Assembly (NCBI GenBank): GCA_947471745.1
Contig: CANJKZ010001023.1
Coordinates: forward strand, 1,433,501-1,497,500
From: Closterium sp. Naga37s-1
Taxonomy: Eukaryota; Streptophyta; Zygnematophyceae; Desmidiales; Closteriaceae
Direction of reading: 5' to 3'
DNA length: 64,000 nt
Made by a program: the position numbers and the translations under genes. Under the pieces are notes generated by a model, which was not told the DNA's origin, searched no databases, and saw only the letters and a list, made by a program, of their open reading frames with translations. This document shows, piece after piece, positions 11,150-20,986 of this stretch (the stretch's first letter is position 1; the number at the start of each line of letters is the position of its first letter).

Positions 11150-11945
11150 CCGCCGCGCGCTCGGGGCGCCTGGCGATTTTCCCTTCCGTGGCGCCCGTCG
11201 TGGTGCCCTTGGGGGGGCCTCCGCGGTCCCCTCCCGTCGAAGCGCCCGTCGAGGCGCTCTCGGGGACCCGCGCGGCCTCCCCTCCCGTCGCCTGTCGAGG
11301 CGACCTCGGGGACCCGCGCGGCCTCCCCTCCCGTCGCCCGTCGAGGCGACCTTGGGGGCCCGCGCGGCCTCCCCACCAGTCGCCCGTCGTGGCGACCACG
11401 GGGGCCGCGCGCGGTCCCCTCCCGTCGCCCGTCGAGGCGACTTCGGGGGCCGTGCGCGGCCCTCCCCGTCGCCCGTCGAGGCGACTTCGGGGGGCCCGCG
11501 CGGCGTCCTCCCCGTCGCCCGTCGAGGCGACTTCGGGGGGCCCGCGCGGCACCCTCCCCGTCGCCCGTCGAGGCGGCTCTGGGGGCTCGTCGCGGCGCCC
11601 TCCCTGGTGCCTGTCGCGGCGCCCCGGGGGGGGGCCGCGCGGCTCCCTTCTCGTCGCCCCTCGGGGCGCCCTGGGGGCCGTGCGTTTCCCCCCCCCCCCC
11701 CCTTCTGCCTTTCAACTGCGGCGGCCGCCCCTGGAGCCGCCCGCCACTGCAGCAGCAGCCCCTGGAGCCGCCCGCCACTGCAGCAGCAGCCCCTGGAGCC
11801 GCCCGCCACTGCAGCAGCCGCCCCTGGAGCAGCCCGCACCTGCAGCAGGCGCCCCTGGAGCAGCCCGCACCTGCAGCAGCCGCCCCTGGAGCAGCCCGCA
11901 CCTGCAGCAGGCGCCCCTGGAGCAGCCCGCACCTGCAGCAGCCGC
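11150..11945. repeat. GC-rich tandem repeats inside the TRIM element
   Basis: Between about 11150 and 11640 units built on CGTCGCCCGTCGAGGCGAC recur. From about 11725 to 11945, about 30-bp units CTGGAGC...CTGCAGCAGC recur. The very high GC keeps all frames open, so the 300-385 codon ORFs on both strands are not evidence of protein. Similar CTGCAGCAGCC units reappear at 31870-32085 in another LTR context. Confidence 0.8.
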
Positions 11946-12735
11946 CCCAGGACCCGCGCGAGCCGCCTCTGCAGAAGCCCGCCCCGTCCCCCCCCCCCCC
12001 CCCCCCCCCGTGCTGCCCATTGCTCCCATTCCACCGTGCGTTCCGCGGTGGCTGTGGGGTGTGGGGTGGGGAGCATGGGGGTGAGAGGTGTGGGTTCTCC
12101 CCTCCTCCTTTTTCGTCTCCCACTGCTGCAGCTGCCGCTGAGGGGGGTGGAGGTGTAGGAGTCGTGGGGAGTGGCACTAGGGGGGTGATGTGGGAGTGGA
12201 GCTAGGGGTGAAGCAGGGGGTGTGTGAGAGGGGTGTGGGACTGTTGGGGGAGGTTGAGTGGAGGCTGCTGTCTTGTCGTCCGCAGCACCTGTAGTCCGGG
12301 GCGCACTGTCCTGGTAGCTCAGAGAGCCTGCTGCACCTGTTGCCCGTGGGTCCGTTGCTCCTGCCGCTCGTCGCAGCCGCAGAGCCTGTTACTCCTGTAT
12401 TCCGGGACGCACTGTCTCGGTAGCCACTGAGAGCCTGCTGCACCAGTCGCCCGTGGGTCCGTTGCTTCTGCCGCTCGTCGTAGCCGCAGAGCCAGTTACT
12501 CCAGTATTCCGGGGCGCTCTGTCTCGGTAGCCACTGTGTCAGCCGCCACTGTGTCAGCCGCTTCTGTTGCCCGTGTGTCTGCAGCTTCAGTCGTCGCCTC
12601 CCATCTTCTCTCCTTTCATAGTCCCTCCTCCTCCTCACTTGCCCTCTGTGATAGCCTCTAGCTTTGCTGATAATTATGAACTATTGCTATGACTGCTCAT
12701 TGTGCTGATTACACCCCACTTTGGCTATGGGGGTG

Positions 12736-12951
12736 TGTCAGAATATGTTGTTTGTGTAGCCTGCAGTGGGGTACTCTATAGTGAGTACAACCCTTTTGGG
12801 TTTGCTATTTGTATCTTGCTGCTTGCTAGTTCAATAATTCCTTCTCAATTCTGTTCCTACACACATTCCTAGCTCGTACTTGGCTCCTCGTTACTAGTCC
12901 TACTGTGGCCTAGGCTACTAAGCCTAGGCCGTACTCCTACTACTTCTGATA
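12736..12951 (+). repeat. 3' LTR of the TRIM element
   Basis: 216 bp, collinear with the 5' LTR without indels that I could see, with a few transitions. Followed by TSD CCTGC and the continuation of the 15-bp array that the element interrupts. Confidence 0.9.
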
Positions 12952-13204
12952 CCTGCTCCAGGTCGCCCTGCTGCAGGTCGCCCTGCTGCAGGTGGCCCTG
13001 CTCCACTGCCCTCCATGTGACGCCCTCTGCTTCTGAGGCGCCCCAAAAGTAGACCCGTGGAGAAAAGCCAAGCGCCAATCACGTGAAGAACTAGAAGAAT
13101 CTTATGCCGTTGCTGCACCAGCCGGGGTCCAGCTCGCCCTGCTCTCACTGCCCTCCCGTGAGGCCGTCTGCTTCTGGGTACCGTGGAACAAACCCAACCG
13201 CCAA

Positions 13205-15212
13205 TCACGTGAAGAGTTGGAAGATTTTAATGTCATCGCTGCACCAGCGGGGGTCCAGATCGCTCTGCTCCACGGCCCTCCACGTGAGGCCCTGTGCTGC
13301 CATGGCTTGGAAACACTGGGGCGTGGACGGGCGCAGCTCCACTGCTATGAATATCTGACGGGGGGAGGGAGGGGGGTGGAGAGTTTGGGGGGGCGCAGGT
13401 CGGAGGGGGAAGGGGAAGGGAGAAGCGGGAGGAGCGGTTAAGGGGAGGGAGGAGCGGTTAAGGGGAGGGAGGAGCGGCTATGAGTTGAAGGTGGGGAGCC
13501 GGCAGGAAAAGAGAAGTTGAAAAGAAATTTTGACACGAGTGGAAAATATGGAGAGGGCTGAGAGCGCTTGAACTGGTTAGGGACGTCTCAAAATCTGGGA
13601 AGAGTTTCGAAACATCTGAAAGCACGAGCGGAAGATGGAAGGAGGGCTGAGAGGGCTCTTCCCGAGGTGCTTGAGACACCCCTTGCGAGGTGCTTGAGAC
13701 ACCCCTTGCGAGGTGCTTGAGACACCCCTTGCGAGGTGCTTGAGACACCCCTTGCGAGGTGCTTGAGACACCCCTTGCGAGGTGCTTGAGACACCCCTTG
13801 CGAGGTGCTTGAGACACCCCTTGCGAGGTGCTTGAGACACCCCTTGCGAGGTGCTTGAGACACCCCGTGCTTGAGACACCCCTTGCGAGGTGCTTGAGAC
13901 ACCCCTTGCGATACAAACTCTAAGCGCTCGACCCAAGGTGCCCTCCCTCTCATGTACCGCTCATATGACTCGTGCCTCTGATACACCGCTTGAGTGCTTA
14001 CACTCCCATCCCATGGCCCGCCATGCGCCGCCTACACAGAAACATGTGCCCCTGTACTGATACTCACATACACTACAGAAAAACCGCCAGGGGGCTTACC
14101 CCGTCAGGGGGCTTACCCCGCCAGGGGGCTTACCCCGCCAGGGGGCTTACCCCGTCAGGGGGCTTACCCCGTCAGGGGGCTTACCCCGTCAGGGGGCTTA
14201 CCCCGTCAGGGGGCTTACCCCGCCAGGGGGCTTACCCCGTCAGGGGGCTTACCCCGTCAGGGGGCTTACCCTAGTGCAACTTCTGAGGCGCCTCAAAAGT
14301 CAGAAACACCGCCAGGGGGCTTACCCTAGTGCGAGGTCCCGCCAGCTGCTTGATCGTGCGGCAGAGGGCGGGCATCTGATCCGCCTCGTACGTGATATCC
14401 GATCCAACGATCAGATCTAGATCCTTCACAAAATCCTCGACATCCAACGGCTCAGATTCGGCGACTCCTCCTTCCCCTCCATTCACACTCAACGCTCCTA
14501 AAGTCTCCGCCAGCGGTGCTTCTGCTCCTGCTTGCTCTCCTGATGCTCTCACTGCTCCTGCTGTCGTGTCAACAGCAGGAGCAGCCGTAGCACCACCATC
14601 ACCACCACAAGCACCCACACCATGAGCAGATAATGGTAGGATAGCAGCTGCTCCGGTATCCGTCTCTCTCTCCTCCCTCTCTCCTTCGCTCCCCCCATCC
14701 CCGCACGCTCCAGTGTTCCCTCCCCGCCGCCCGCCGACCTCCCCATCCGTCTCCGCCAATTCCGCACTGCCAGATGTCCGCCTATGCGCATCCTCCCCAG
14801 AATCCGCCCTCCTAGGTAACTCCTCCCCCAGATGCACCTGCCTCGGCAAGCCCTCTCCCCATTCCAGCTGCGCCGCAAACGCCCTCCCCTCGAGCGCGTT
14901 TTCCGCAATGTTCCGCCTGATCCCGCGCATACACCTGATATCGCGGTCCGTCAGGAGCACGCGCGCTCCTAAAGCCGCCGCGGCGAGCCCGACGACTCCT
15001 AAACCCGCTCCCAGCTCCAGCACCCTTAGGTCTTTACATGACCCTTCCGGCCACGCCTTTCCGTGCGCGCCGAGCCACGCGGCGAAGACCAGAGACGCGT
15101 CCCACACCCACGCACCCGTCACGGATTTCCCCGTCTCCGAATCGCGCGCGTCCTCGAGCTCGAAGATCCGGATCGTACGGCTGCCTAAATCGACCTCTCG
15201 CACGTTCACCAT
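13205..15212 (-). CDS. METTL21-family protein-lysine methyltransferase
   Basis: Transfers methyl groups from S-adenosylmethionine to lysines of cytosolic proteins; the target cannot be told from sequence. Exon 1 is 14325-15212 (296 codons, ATG at 15212) and exon 2 is 13205-13354 (50 codons), both in phase 0, giving 345 aa. Family 16 motifs: AWVWDASLVFAAWL near residue 32, SAM-binding ELGAGLGVVGLAAAALGARV near residue 65, and the DxxY-type motif SDITYEADQMPALC late in exon 1. Exon 2 supplies FIAVELRPSTPQCFQAM, LTWRAVEQSDLDPRW and SDDIKIFQLF, as in METTL21B-like proteins. An insertion of about 150 low-complexity residues rich in Gly, Glu and Ala sits between the methyltransferase motifs, making the protein much longer than the usual 220-260 aa. 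The intron holds two minisatellites, and the 3' flank holds exon 2 copies. Confidence 0.9.
13676..13917. repeat. 23-bp minisatellite in the methyltransferase intron
   Basis: About ten near-identical 23-bp units (GAGGTGCTTGAGACACCCC plus TTGC) with one internal truncation near 13865. It lies in the single intron of the methyltransferase gene. The unit contains GCTTGAGAC, which resembles half of the TTTTGAGNCG palindrome seen elsewhere. Low divergence suggests recent expansion. Confidence 0.9.
14085..14280 (-). repeat. 17-bp minisatellite made of repeated 5' splice sites
   Basis: About eleven to twelve copies of a 17-bp unit whose minus-strand form is GGGTAAGCCCCCTGACG. The true exon 1 donor at 14325 reads AGG|GTAAGCCCCCTGGCG, so the array is a tandem amplification of that donor site, lying just downstream of it. 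Every unit keeps GGGTAAG. Confidence 0.85.
14279..14300. repeat. Palindrome ACTTCTGAGGCGCCTCAAAAGT
   Basis: 22-bp near-perfect palindrome, core GAGGCGCCTC, in the methyltransferase intron between the 17-bp donor array and the exon 1 donor. Confidence 0.85.
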
Positions 15213-15656
15213 CGTGACTGTTGGATTGCGGATAGTGAACTCTTTTTCTCTCTTCCCGCGCGTACTTTTCGGTCACGAACGAATCAACTGAACGAGTTCT
15301 ACAATGCTCTGGACCACGGAATACATATGTGTCGCAGATGCGGCTCGGTCACTGACAAGGAAGACGAAGTTTCAGTGCAGAGCGAGTCGTTTCAAGCAAC
15401 ACAATGACGGATAAAATTGAGTAGCGTACCCAGCATGAAGCATAATGTTTAAGTACTTTCGATGTGAGAACATTCTCCAGAACAAAATAAAAGGTCTGCC
15501 ACTATGTACAGCGCTGCTGAGACAATTGATTGAAATTACACAGGACCAAACGGCCTGGTTGGCGCAATAATTTCCAAAGCTGTGAGTGGTACTCAAGGGT
15601 AACAGAGCGCATGGTACATCAAGAACGTTCTAGCAGTTAGTGACCTAAAATGAGTT
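15213..15656. other. Intergenic: 3' flank of GBP gene and 5' flank of methyltransferase
   Basis: About 440 bp between the GBP stop (15657) and the methyltransferase ATG (15212), both genes on the minus strand. It is less GC-rich than the coding parts. I see no clear TATA box or further gene. Confidence 0.5.
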
Positions 15657-18600
15657 TTATGACCTTGTGACAGACTTGAACCGCCGCCACTGCCCATCAG
15701 CCGCCCGGTAGTACGCGCCACTGGCCTTCCCTCCACTGCCGCCCACGCTGCCTGGACTGCTGGTGGCACTGTTGGGGAAGCTGGCAGCAGCAGGGGGAGG
15801 CACCGCTTTGCCTGTAGGAGTTGTTGGATGGGCAGGTGTGCCGTCGCTGGTACCATTGTTCCCTCTGGTGCTTGTATTGGTTGAATGGTCCACACCAAGC
15901 CCCTCTTGTTGCCTGCTTATCCGGTCTTGAAGGGTTCTGAGAGCTGATGATGCTGACCCTCCTCCTCCTGCTCCTCCTCTTCTTGCTGACAACGCTGCCA
16001 GCACCGTTCTTGCTGCCTGCCCCATCCTGTCTCTGTCACCACCACCACCATCGGTATCGCCATCCCCATCAGCGTCGCTAGCAGTACCACCACTGCTGGA
16101 GCTACTCCTTCGCTTGGCAATGATAGCTGCGCCGTCCTGTGCCGCCCAACCACCTTGCTGTGCCGCCCCCTTTCCATGCACCGCCAAAACACCATGCCCA
16201 GGCCCAAGCGCCACCTCCATTTCATGCCATCTATTCGCCATCGCCTCAGTGTTCATCACACCATTGGCCACGAGGCCATTCGCCGCCCCGTCATTGGTTG
16301 CCATCTCACTCCCCATCACGCCTCCTCTCACCCGAGTAGTCCCCATCCCGCCATTTCTCGTCGAGCCTAAGCCTGCAAACCTGCTGGGTAATCCACCATG
16401 CGCCATGTCCCCATGCTCATGCCCCTCTCCACCACTCTGCCTCTCAGCCCCCCTCCTGCCAGATGCCAGCCATGCCAGCAACCTTGCCACTGCTCCTGCG
16501 GACTCACCACCAACTGTCGCTGCTGAATCTGCCTTGGCTGCAGCTGCCCCTGCTGCTGCATGAGCCCCACGTGCACGCCCCGGTGCCCCATTCCCATGCG
16601 ACCGTGTCCCATGTCTCGCCTCCTCAGCTGCCCCTTCACACGCCCCTTCACATGCCCCCTTCACATGTTTCCGCCCCCAGCTTCCTCCCCCTCTCCCAGC
16701 CGTGCTGCTCCCCTCTCCGCTCCTCCCATCCCCCTCACTCCCCCCTCTCCCCCTCCACCTCATCCCCAACCCCCACACCCCACCACTCCCACTCCCACTC
16801 CCGCTCCCATCCCCCTCACTCTTCACCCTCCCAATCCCCCCTCCTCCCAGCCTCCCCCCTTTATCCCCACTCCCTCCCTCCCTCTTCTGTCCTCCACTCC
16901 TCCCCTTCCTCCCTAGCACCCGCTTCACTCGCAGCAGCAGGGAGCGCAGCAGCAGCAGGAGGGCAGCGAGCAAGGCGAGCAGCAGGCAGCAGTTGGTGAG
17001 AACGGTGTTGGCGTGGACGGCTAGGTCCCTCTGCAGCCACGCAGATATCACCCTGTGCTTCGTTGCCTCGCTCAGTTCCACCTCCACCAGTTCTACCTCC
17101 CCCTTCCCTTCCTCCAACTTCCCTACCTCCCCCTGGGAGGGGGAGTCTCTTGCAGTGTTACCCATAGCAGCAGCAGCAGAAGGAGGAGGGGTGGAAGTGG
17201 AGGGGGTGGTGGAGGCAGCTCCGGATTTGAACCGAAGCTGGGCCTTGGCTAGGTGCTTGAGTGCCACGGCAAAGGCGGAGGCTCGGAAGCCGAAGTAGAG
17301 GCTCGGGCCGGGCCTGAGGCACTTGAGGGACCACCAGGACTTGGAGATGAAGATGTTGTGATAGGTCTTGTCACACTCCTGGTGGGCAAGGGATGGAGTC
17401 AAGGCATAGGAAAGAGGAGATTTTCTAGTCGACTTCTTGGCCGATTTTCAAGTCGACTCCAAAAGAGGAGATTCTTTAGTCGACTGAGCTCTGAGGAAAA
17501 ATGAGCGCCATCATCCGTAGACACCCCAGAAGCATTGCCTAAAACACCTCCCTGGTCTTTAAATACACCAAGAGGAGAACCAGAAACCCCCTAACCTAAA
17601 AAAAAAAACCAGGAGGAGAACCAGAAAACCCCTGGCCTTAAAAAAAGCCAGAAGCAGCCCCCTGTAACCACCCTCTCGGCACCTACCTCCTCTCCCCCCT
17701 CTTCCTCACATAAACCCCACTTCTTTCTCTGCAATCCCTCCCTCATCCGAACCTGCATGTTCAGTTCGTCCCGGGCGTCCCTCAGAGGCTCGAAGCACAG
17801 CGCTGCCATGAGCTCCGTGTTCCGATCCACCAGCCGCTGCCGAGCCTCCTCCACTCGAGCCTGCATTTGCACCCGAACCTCCTCCACCGAAGCTGATGGC
17901 AGGTATGGCTGCACTGCCGCGCTGTAATTGGCCAGAACCAGTGCGGCTAGATGGCGAGCCTGGAAGGGCAACAGGGGGTGAAAGCAAGGAGGGCAGGTAA
18001 AAGGGGGTGGGTGGATGGAGTGGTAAGGATTTGGTGGAGAGGAGTGGGGAAGGGGAGCAGTAAAACAGGGTGGAAGACAGTCTGTACAACCATTTACACG
18101 CTCAAGACGTCCGTATTTTGTTTGAGGAGAACGTGAGGCTGCTTCCCGAGGCGTTGTTGCCTTATGTCCGAGGTTGGGTCGGAGGGGCTAATGGTATCTC
18201 CGTCAGCAACCTCTCCCACGCACTCGGAGATACCATTAGCCCCTCCGACCCAACCTCGGACGTAAGGCAACAACGCCTCGGAAAACCGCCTCCCGTTCTC
18301 CTCGAACAAAACACGGACGTCTTGGGCGTACAAATGTTTCAAGAAAAGCGAGTCTTAACTCAGCCACCACCACATCGTCATTGCGGTTGAATCTCCCCCA
18401 TGCGCCTCCTATACTCCCCCACCAGCCGGCCCCTCATCTCCCCACAGAACCCCCGCACTCCCCACACATTTCACCCTCACTTTACAAACACCTGTCCTTG
18501 GACAGGCATTGAAATAGTGAGTCTCACCTTGGCCACCACCACCTCCTCGTTATCTGGCAATGGGTGTATCTCACCCACGCTCCGCCGATACTCCCCCACC

Positions 18601-20938
18601 AGCCTCCCCTTCATCTCCCCACAGTACCCCCGCACTCTCCGCGCATTCTCCTCCCCCACCCCCCTCTCGCGCTGCTTGCCCCACTGCATTGCCTGGAACA
18701 GAAAGAAATCAAACTTCTCGTGCCCGGGCACCACCCACGCCAGCCCCCCCTGGGCGATGGCTGCAGAGAAGGCATCCTGAGCGAGGAGGGAGGCGTTGGC
18801 GTGGAGGGAGAGGAGCCATCGAGGGGGGGGAGGGGGCGTGGAGGAGGGGAGGAGGGCGAAGAGGGCGTGGGAGAAGAGGTGCGGGTCGTCGGTAGGGGAA
18901 GGGAACGTGCTTGGGTTGTTGTTGCTGGTGATGGCACCAGTGGCAGCTGCAGTGGCAGCGTCACCAGCACCAGCAGCAGAAGGGGAAGCATCAGCAGCGT
19001 TGGCATCAGGAGTTTTGGCGTGAGCATGAGCATGGGCGGCAGCATAGGACAAGAATGCCGCCCGGAACGTGTCATGGTACGTGCGGTGGTACGCCACCCT
19101 CCCCTTGCCCAGCAGGGCGGCGATCAGCCGGTCGTTTGCTGACGTGGCGGCGGAGCAGTGGCTGCTGACGTCAGCATCGAGGCGGGAGCGAACCACGGGG
19201 GCCAAGGGGCTGCTGCTGTGGTCGCCCAGAGTGCCCGTGAACCTGCGGACGTTCGGTGAAAGGGGTTGACGAAAGGGGAGGGGGCGGGAAGAGGGGTTGG
19301 GTGCGGGAAGGGAACCATGGAGAAAAGTGGGGCTGCTGCTGTGGTCGCCCAGAGTGCCCGTGAACCTGCGGAGGCACGTGGTGAAAGCGGGGGGGTAAGA
19401 CGGGAGTGAGGGAATTAAGGGAAGAATGTGGAACCACGAGAGCCAGACGGAGACCTGCTGCTGTGATCGCCCAGAGTGCCTGTGAACCTGAGAACGTTCG
19501 GTGAAAGTTGGGTGAAGAATGGGGAGGGGCGGGAAGGGGGGAGGGGTTGGGTGCGGGAAGGGATCTCCATGGAGAAGAGTGGGGCTGCTGCTGTGGTCGC
19601 CCACGCTGCCCATGAAACAGTGTGGAGGAAAGGGGAAGGGGTTGGGTCTGGGAAAAGGGGGGTTGGGTATAGGGGAAAGGGTATTGTTCAATGGTCAAGG
19701 ATGGGGAGAGTGTAGAAGTATGGGAGCCAGAGGGCTGCTGCTGTGGTCGCCCAGACTGCCGTGAGCCAGAGAGCACGTGGTGAAACGGGGGTGAAGTTGG
19801 GGGAAAGGGAAGAAAGGAAAGGAGGGGGGTGGGGGGGGTCAGGGAGGGGATTAGTTTTATGGTGAGGAGTGGTAAGATGGCAGCATGGAATGGAAATCAA
19901 TGCACTGCAGATGTGGTCGCTCAAGAAATCACCTATAAATCACCTGCACTGTGAGAAGCTGGAGAAATCACTTGCCTATAAAGCTTTCATGCAAACAGGG
20001 TGCTACTGCTGCTCAATTTGTGGAAAAGGGAGGGCCAGACGGAGGCGTGTGAACTGCTAGCTGTAACGCGACAGGTGGAGAGAGGTGGAGGCAGGTGGAG
20101 ACAGGTGGATACAGGTGGAGGCAGGTCCTCTATTTACAGCGGAATCACCTGTCAACAGCTGCCATGTGAACGGCCTCGCACTGCTGCTCCAGCAGCTGCT
20201 CCCTCTGTGGGAGGGGTATGGCAGCGACAGCCGCGTGTGCTGCCTGCTGCAACTCGTCTGCCAGCGCTGCAAGCGCCACGTGCACGTTGTGCTCATTGCT
20301 AGACCTGCGATGATCGGATAACAGGAATAAGTCGGGTGGGGGATACAGGACAAAGATTCGTCTACCCGCTACCAGCACCATATGCGCATTGTGCTCGTTG
20401 CTGGACCTGAGACAAGAACGGAAGGGGGGGAGAGGGGGGATAAGCCGGGGGGGGGGGGAGGGGGTACAAAGGCGGGAGGAAAGGTCAGAAAGAGGTCAGG
20501 AGTCTCATCTGCCAGCGCTGCCAGCCAGCGCCACGTTGGTGGACCTGAAAGGGACCAGACCAGAAGAGCAGGAGGGGGAGACGTAGGCTGGGCATGCATA
20601 AGGATACAGACAGAGAGAAAAAAAAGCCACATGATAAGAGTAAAGTTTTGAGACGTCTCAAACCTTCACTCTTATCAGGGGTATACGTGGGCCGGGCCAG
20701 GCATGCAGAAGGTACAGACAGAGAGAAAAGAAAGCGAGGGCTTGTCAGCCAACCAGCACAACGCTGCCAGTGCCACGTGCACGTTGTGCTCGTTGCTAGA
20801 CGTGCGTTGACATGAGAATGCCCATGGTATGGTGGAACAATGAACAGCCGATTCTAGAGCCACTTTTGAGAATTCTCAGAGGCAGTTTTTGAGCCGCCTC
20901 AAAAGAGGAGGCTATGGAAGACACCCACTGCCAGTGTG

Positions 20939-20986
<48 letters not shown>

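Larger units (their letters stand above)
10816..12951 (+). mobile_element. Non-autonomous copia-type LTR element (TRIM-like) with 5-bp TSD
   Basis: Two 216-bp LTRs (10816-11031 and 12736-12951) differ at only a few bases. They start TGTCAGAA and end TTCTGATA, a near-perfect terminal inverted repeat. The primer-binding site TGGTATCAGAG starts at 11032, one base after the LTR, matching the 3' end of initiator tRNA-Met as in plant copia elements. A purine tract, GGCTATGGGGGTG, precedes the 3' LTR. The target-site duplication CCTGC is present at 10811-10815 and 12952-12956. The 1.7 kb interior is very GC-rich, holds 30- and about 54-bp tandem units, and encodes no gag, integrase or reverse transcriptase, so it would need proteins from elsewhere. 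The LTR similarity implies a fairly recent insertion. Confidence 0.9.
10300..13150 (-). repeat. Decayed copies of the methyltransferase last exon
   Basis: Downstream of the real last exon (13205-13354) the minus strand repeats its C-terminal code: about 13076-13150 (EQGELDPGWCSNGIRFF), a copy split by the TRIM element (13030-12952 plus 10815-10680, ending DLNPRWCCDDFMLFQLFT and stop), and about 10660-10300 (ending QGDLDPCCCCGNF and stop). The EQSDLD codons have expanded into 15-bp repeats within the last two. The copies get worse with distance, and none is needed for the gene model. Confidence 0.75.

Noticed and set aside
11020-12205. ORFs of 298-385 codons on both strands, Pro/Arg/Gly/Ala-rich
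   Set aside because: High GC removes stop codons in all frames; tandem units; inside a TRIM element with no retroelement domain.
13458-14330. CRISPR-like regular arrays at 13676-13917 and 14085-14280
   Set aside because: No spacers: units are directly tandem (23 bp and 17 bp) and lie in a eukaryotic intron.
18070-18342. Two short genes facing each other at the hairpin
   Set aside because: The two frames are mirror copies of one sequence in the inverted repeat, with no stop/start context or splice evidence.
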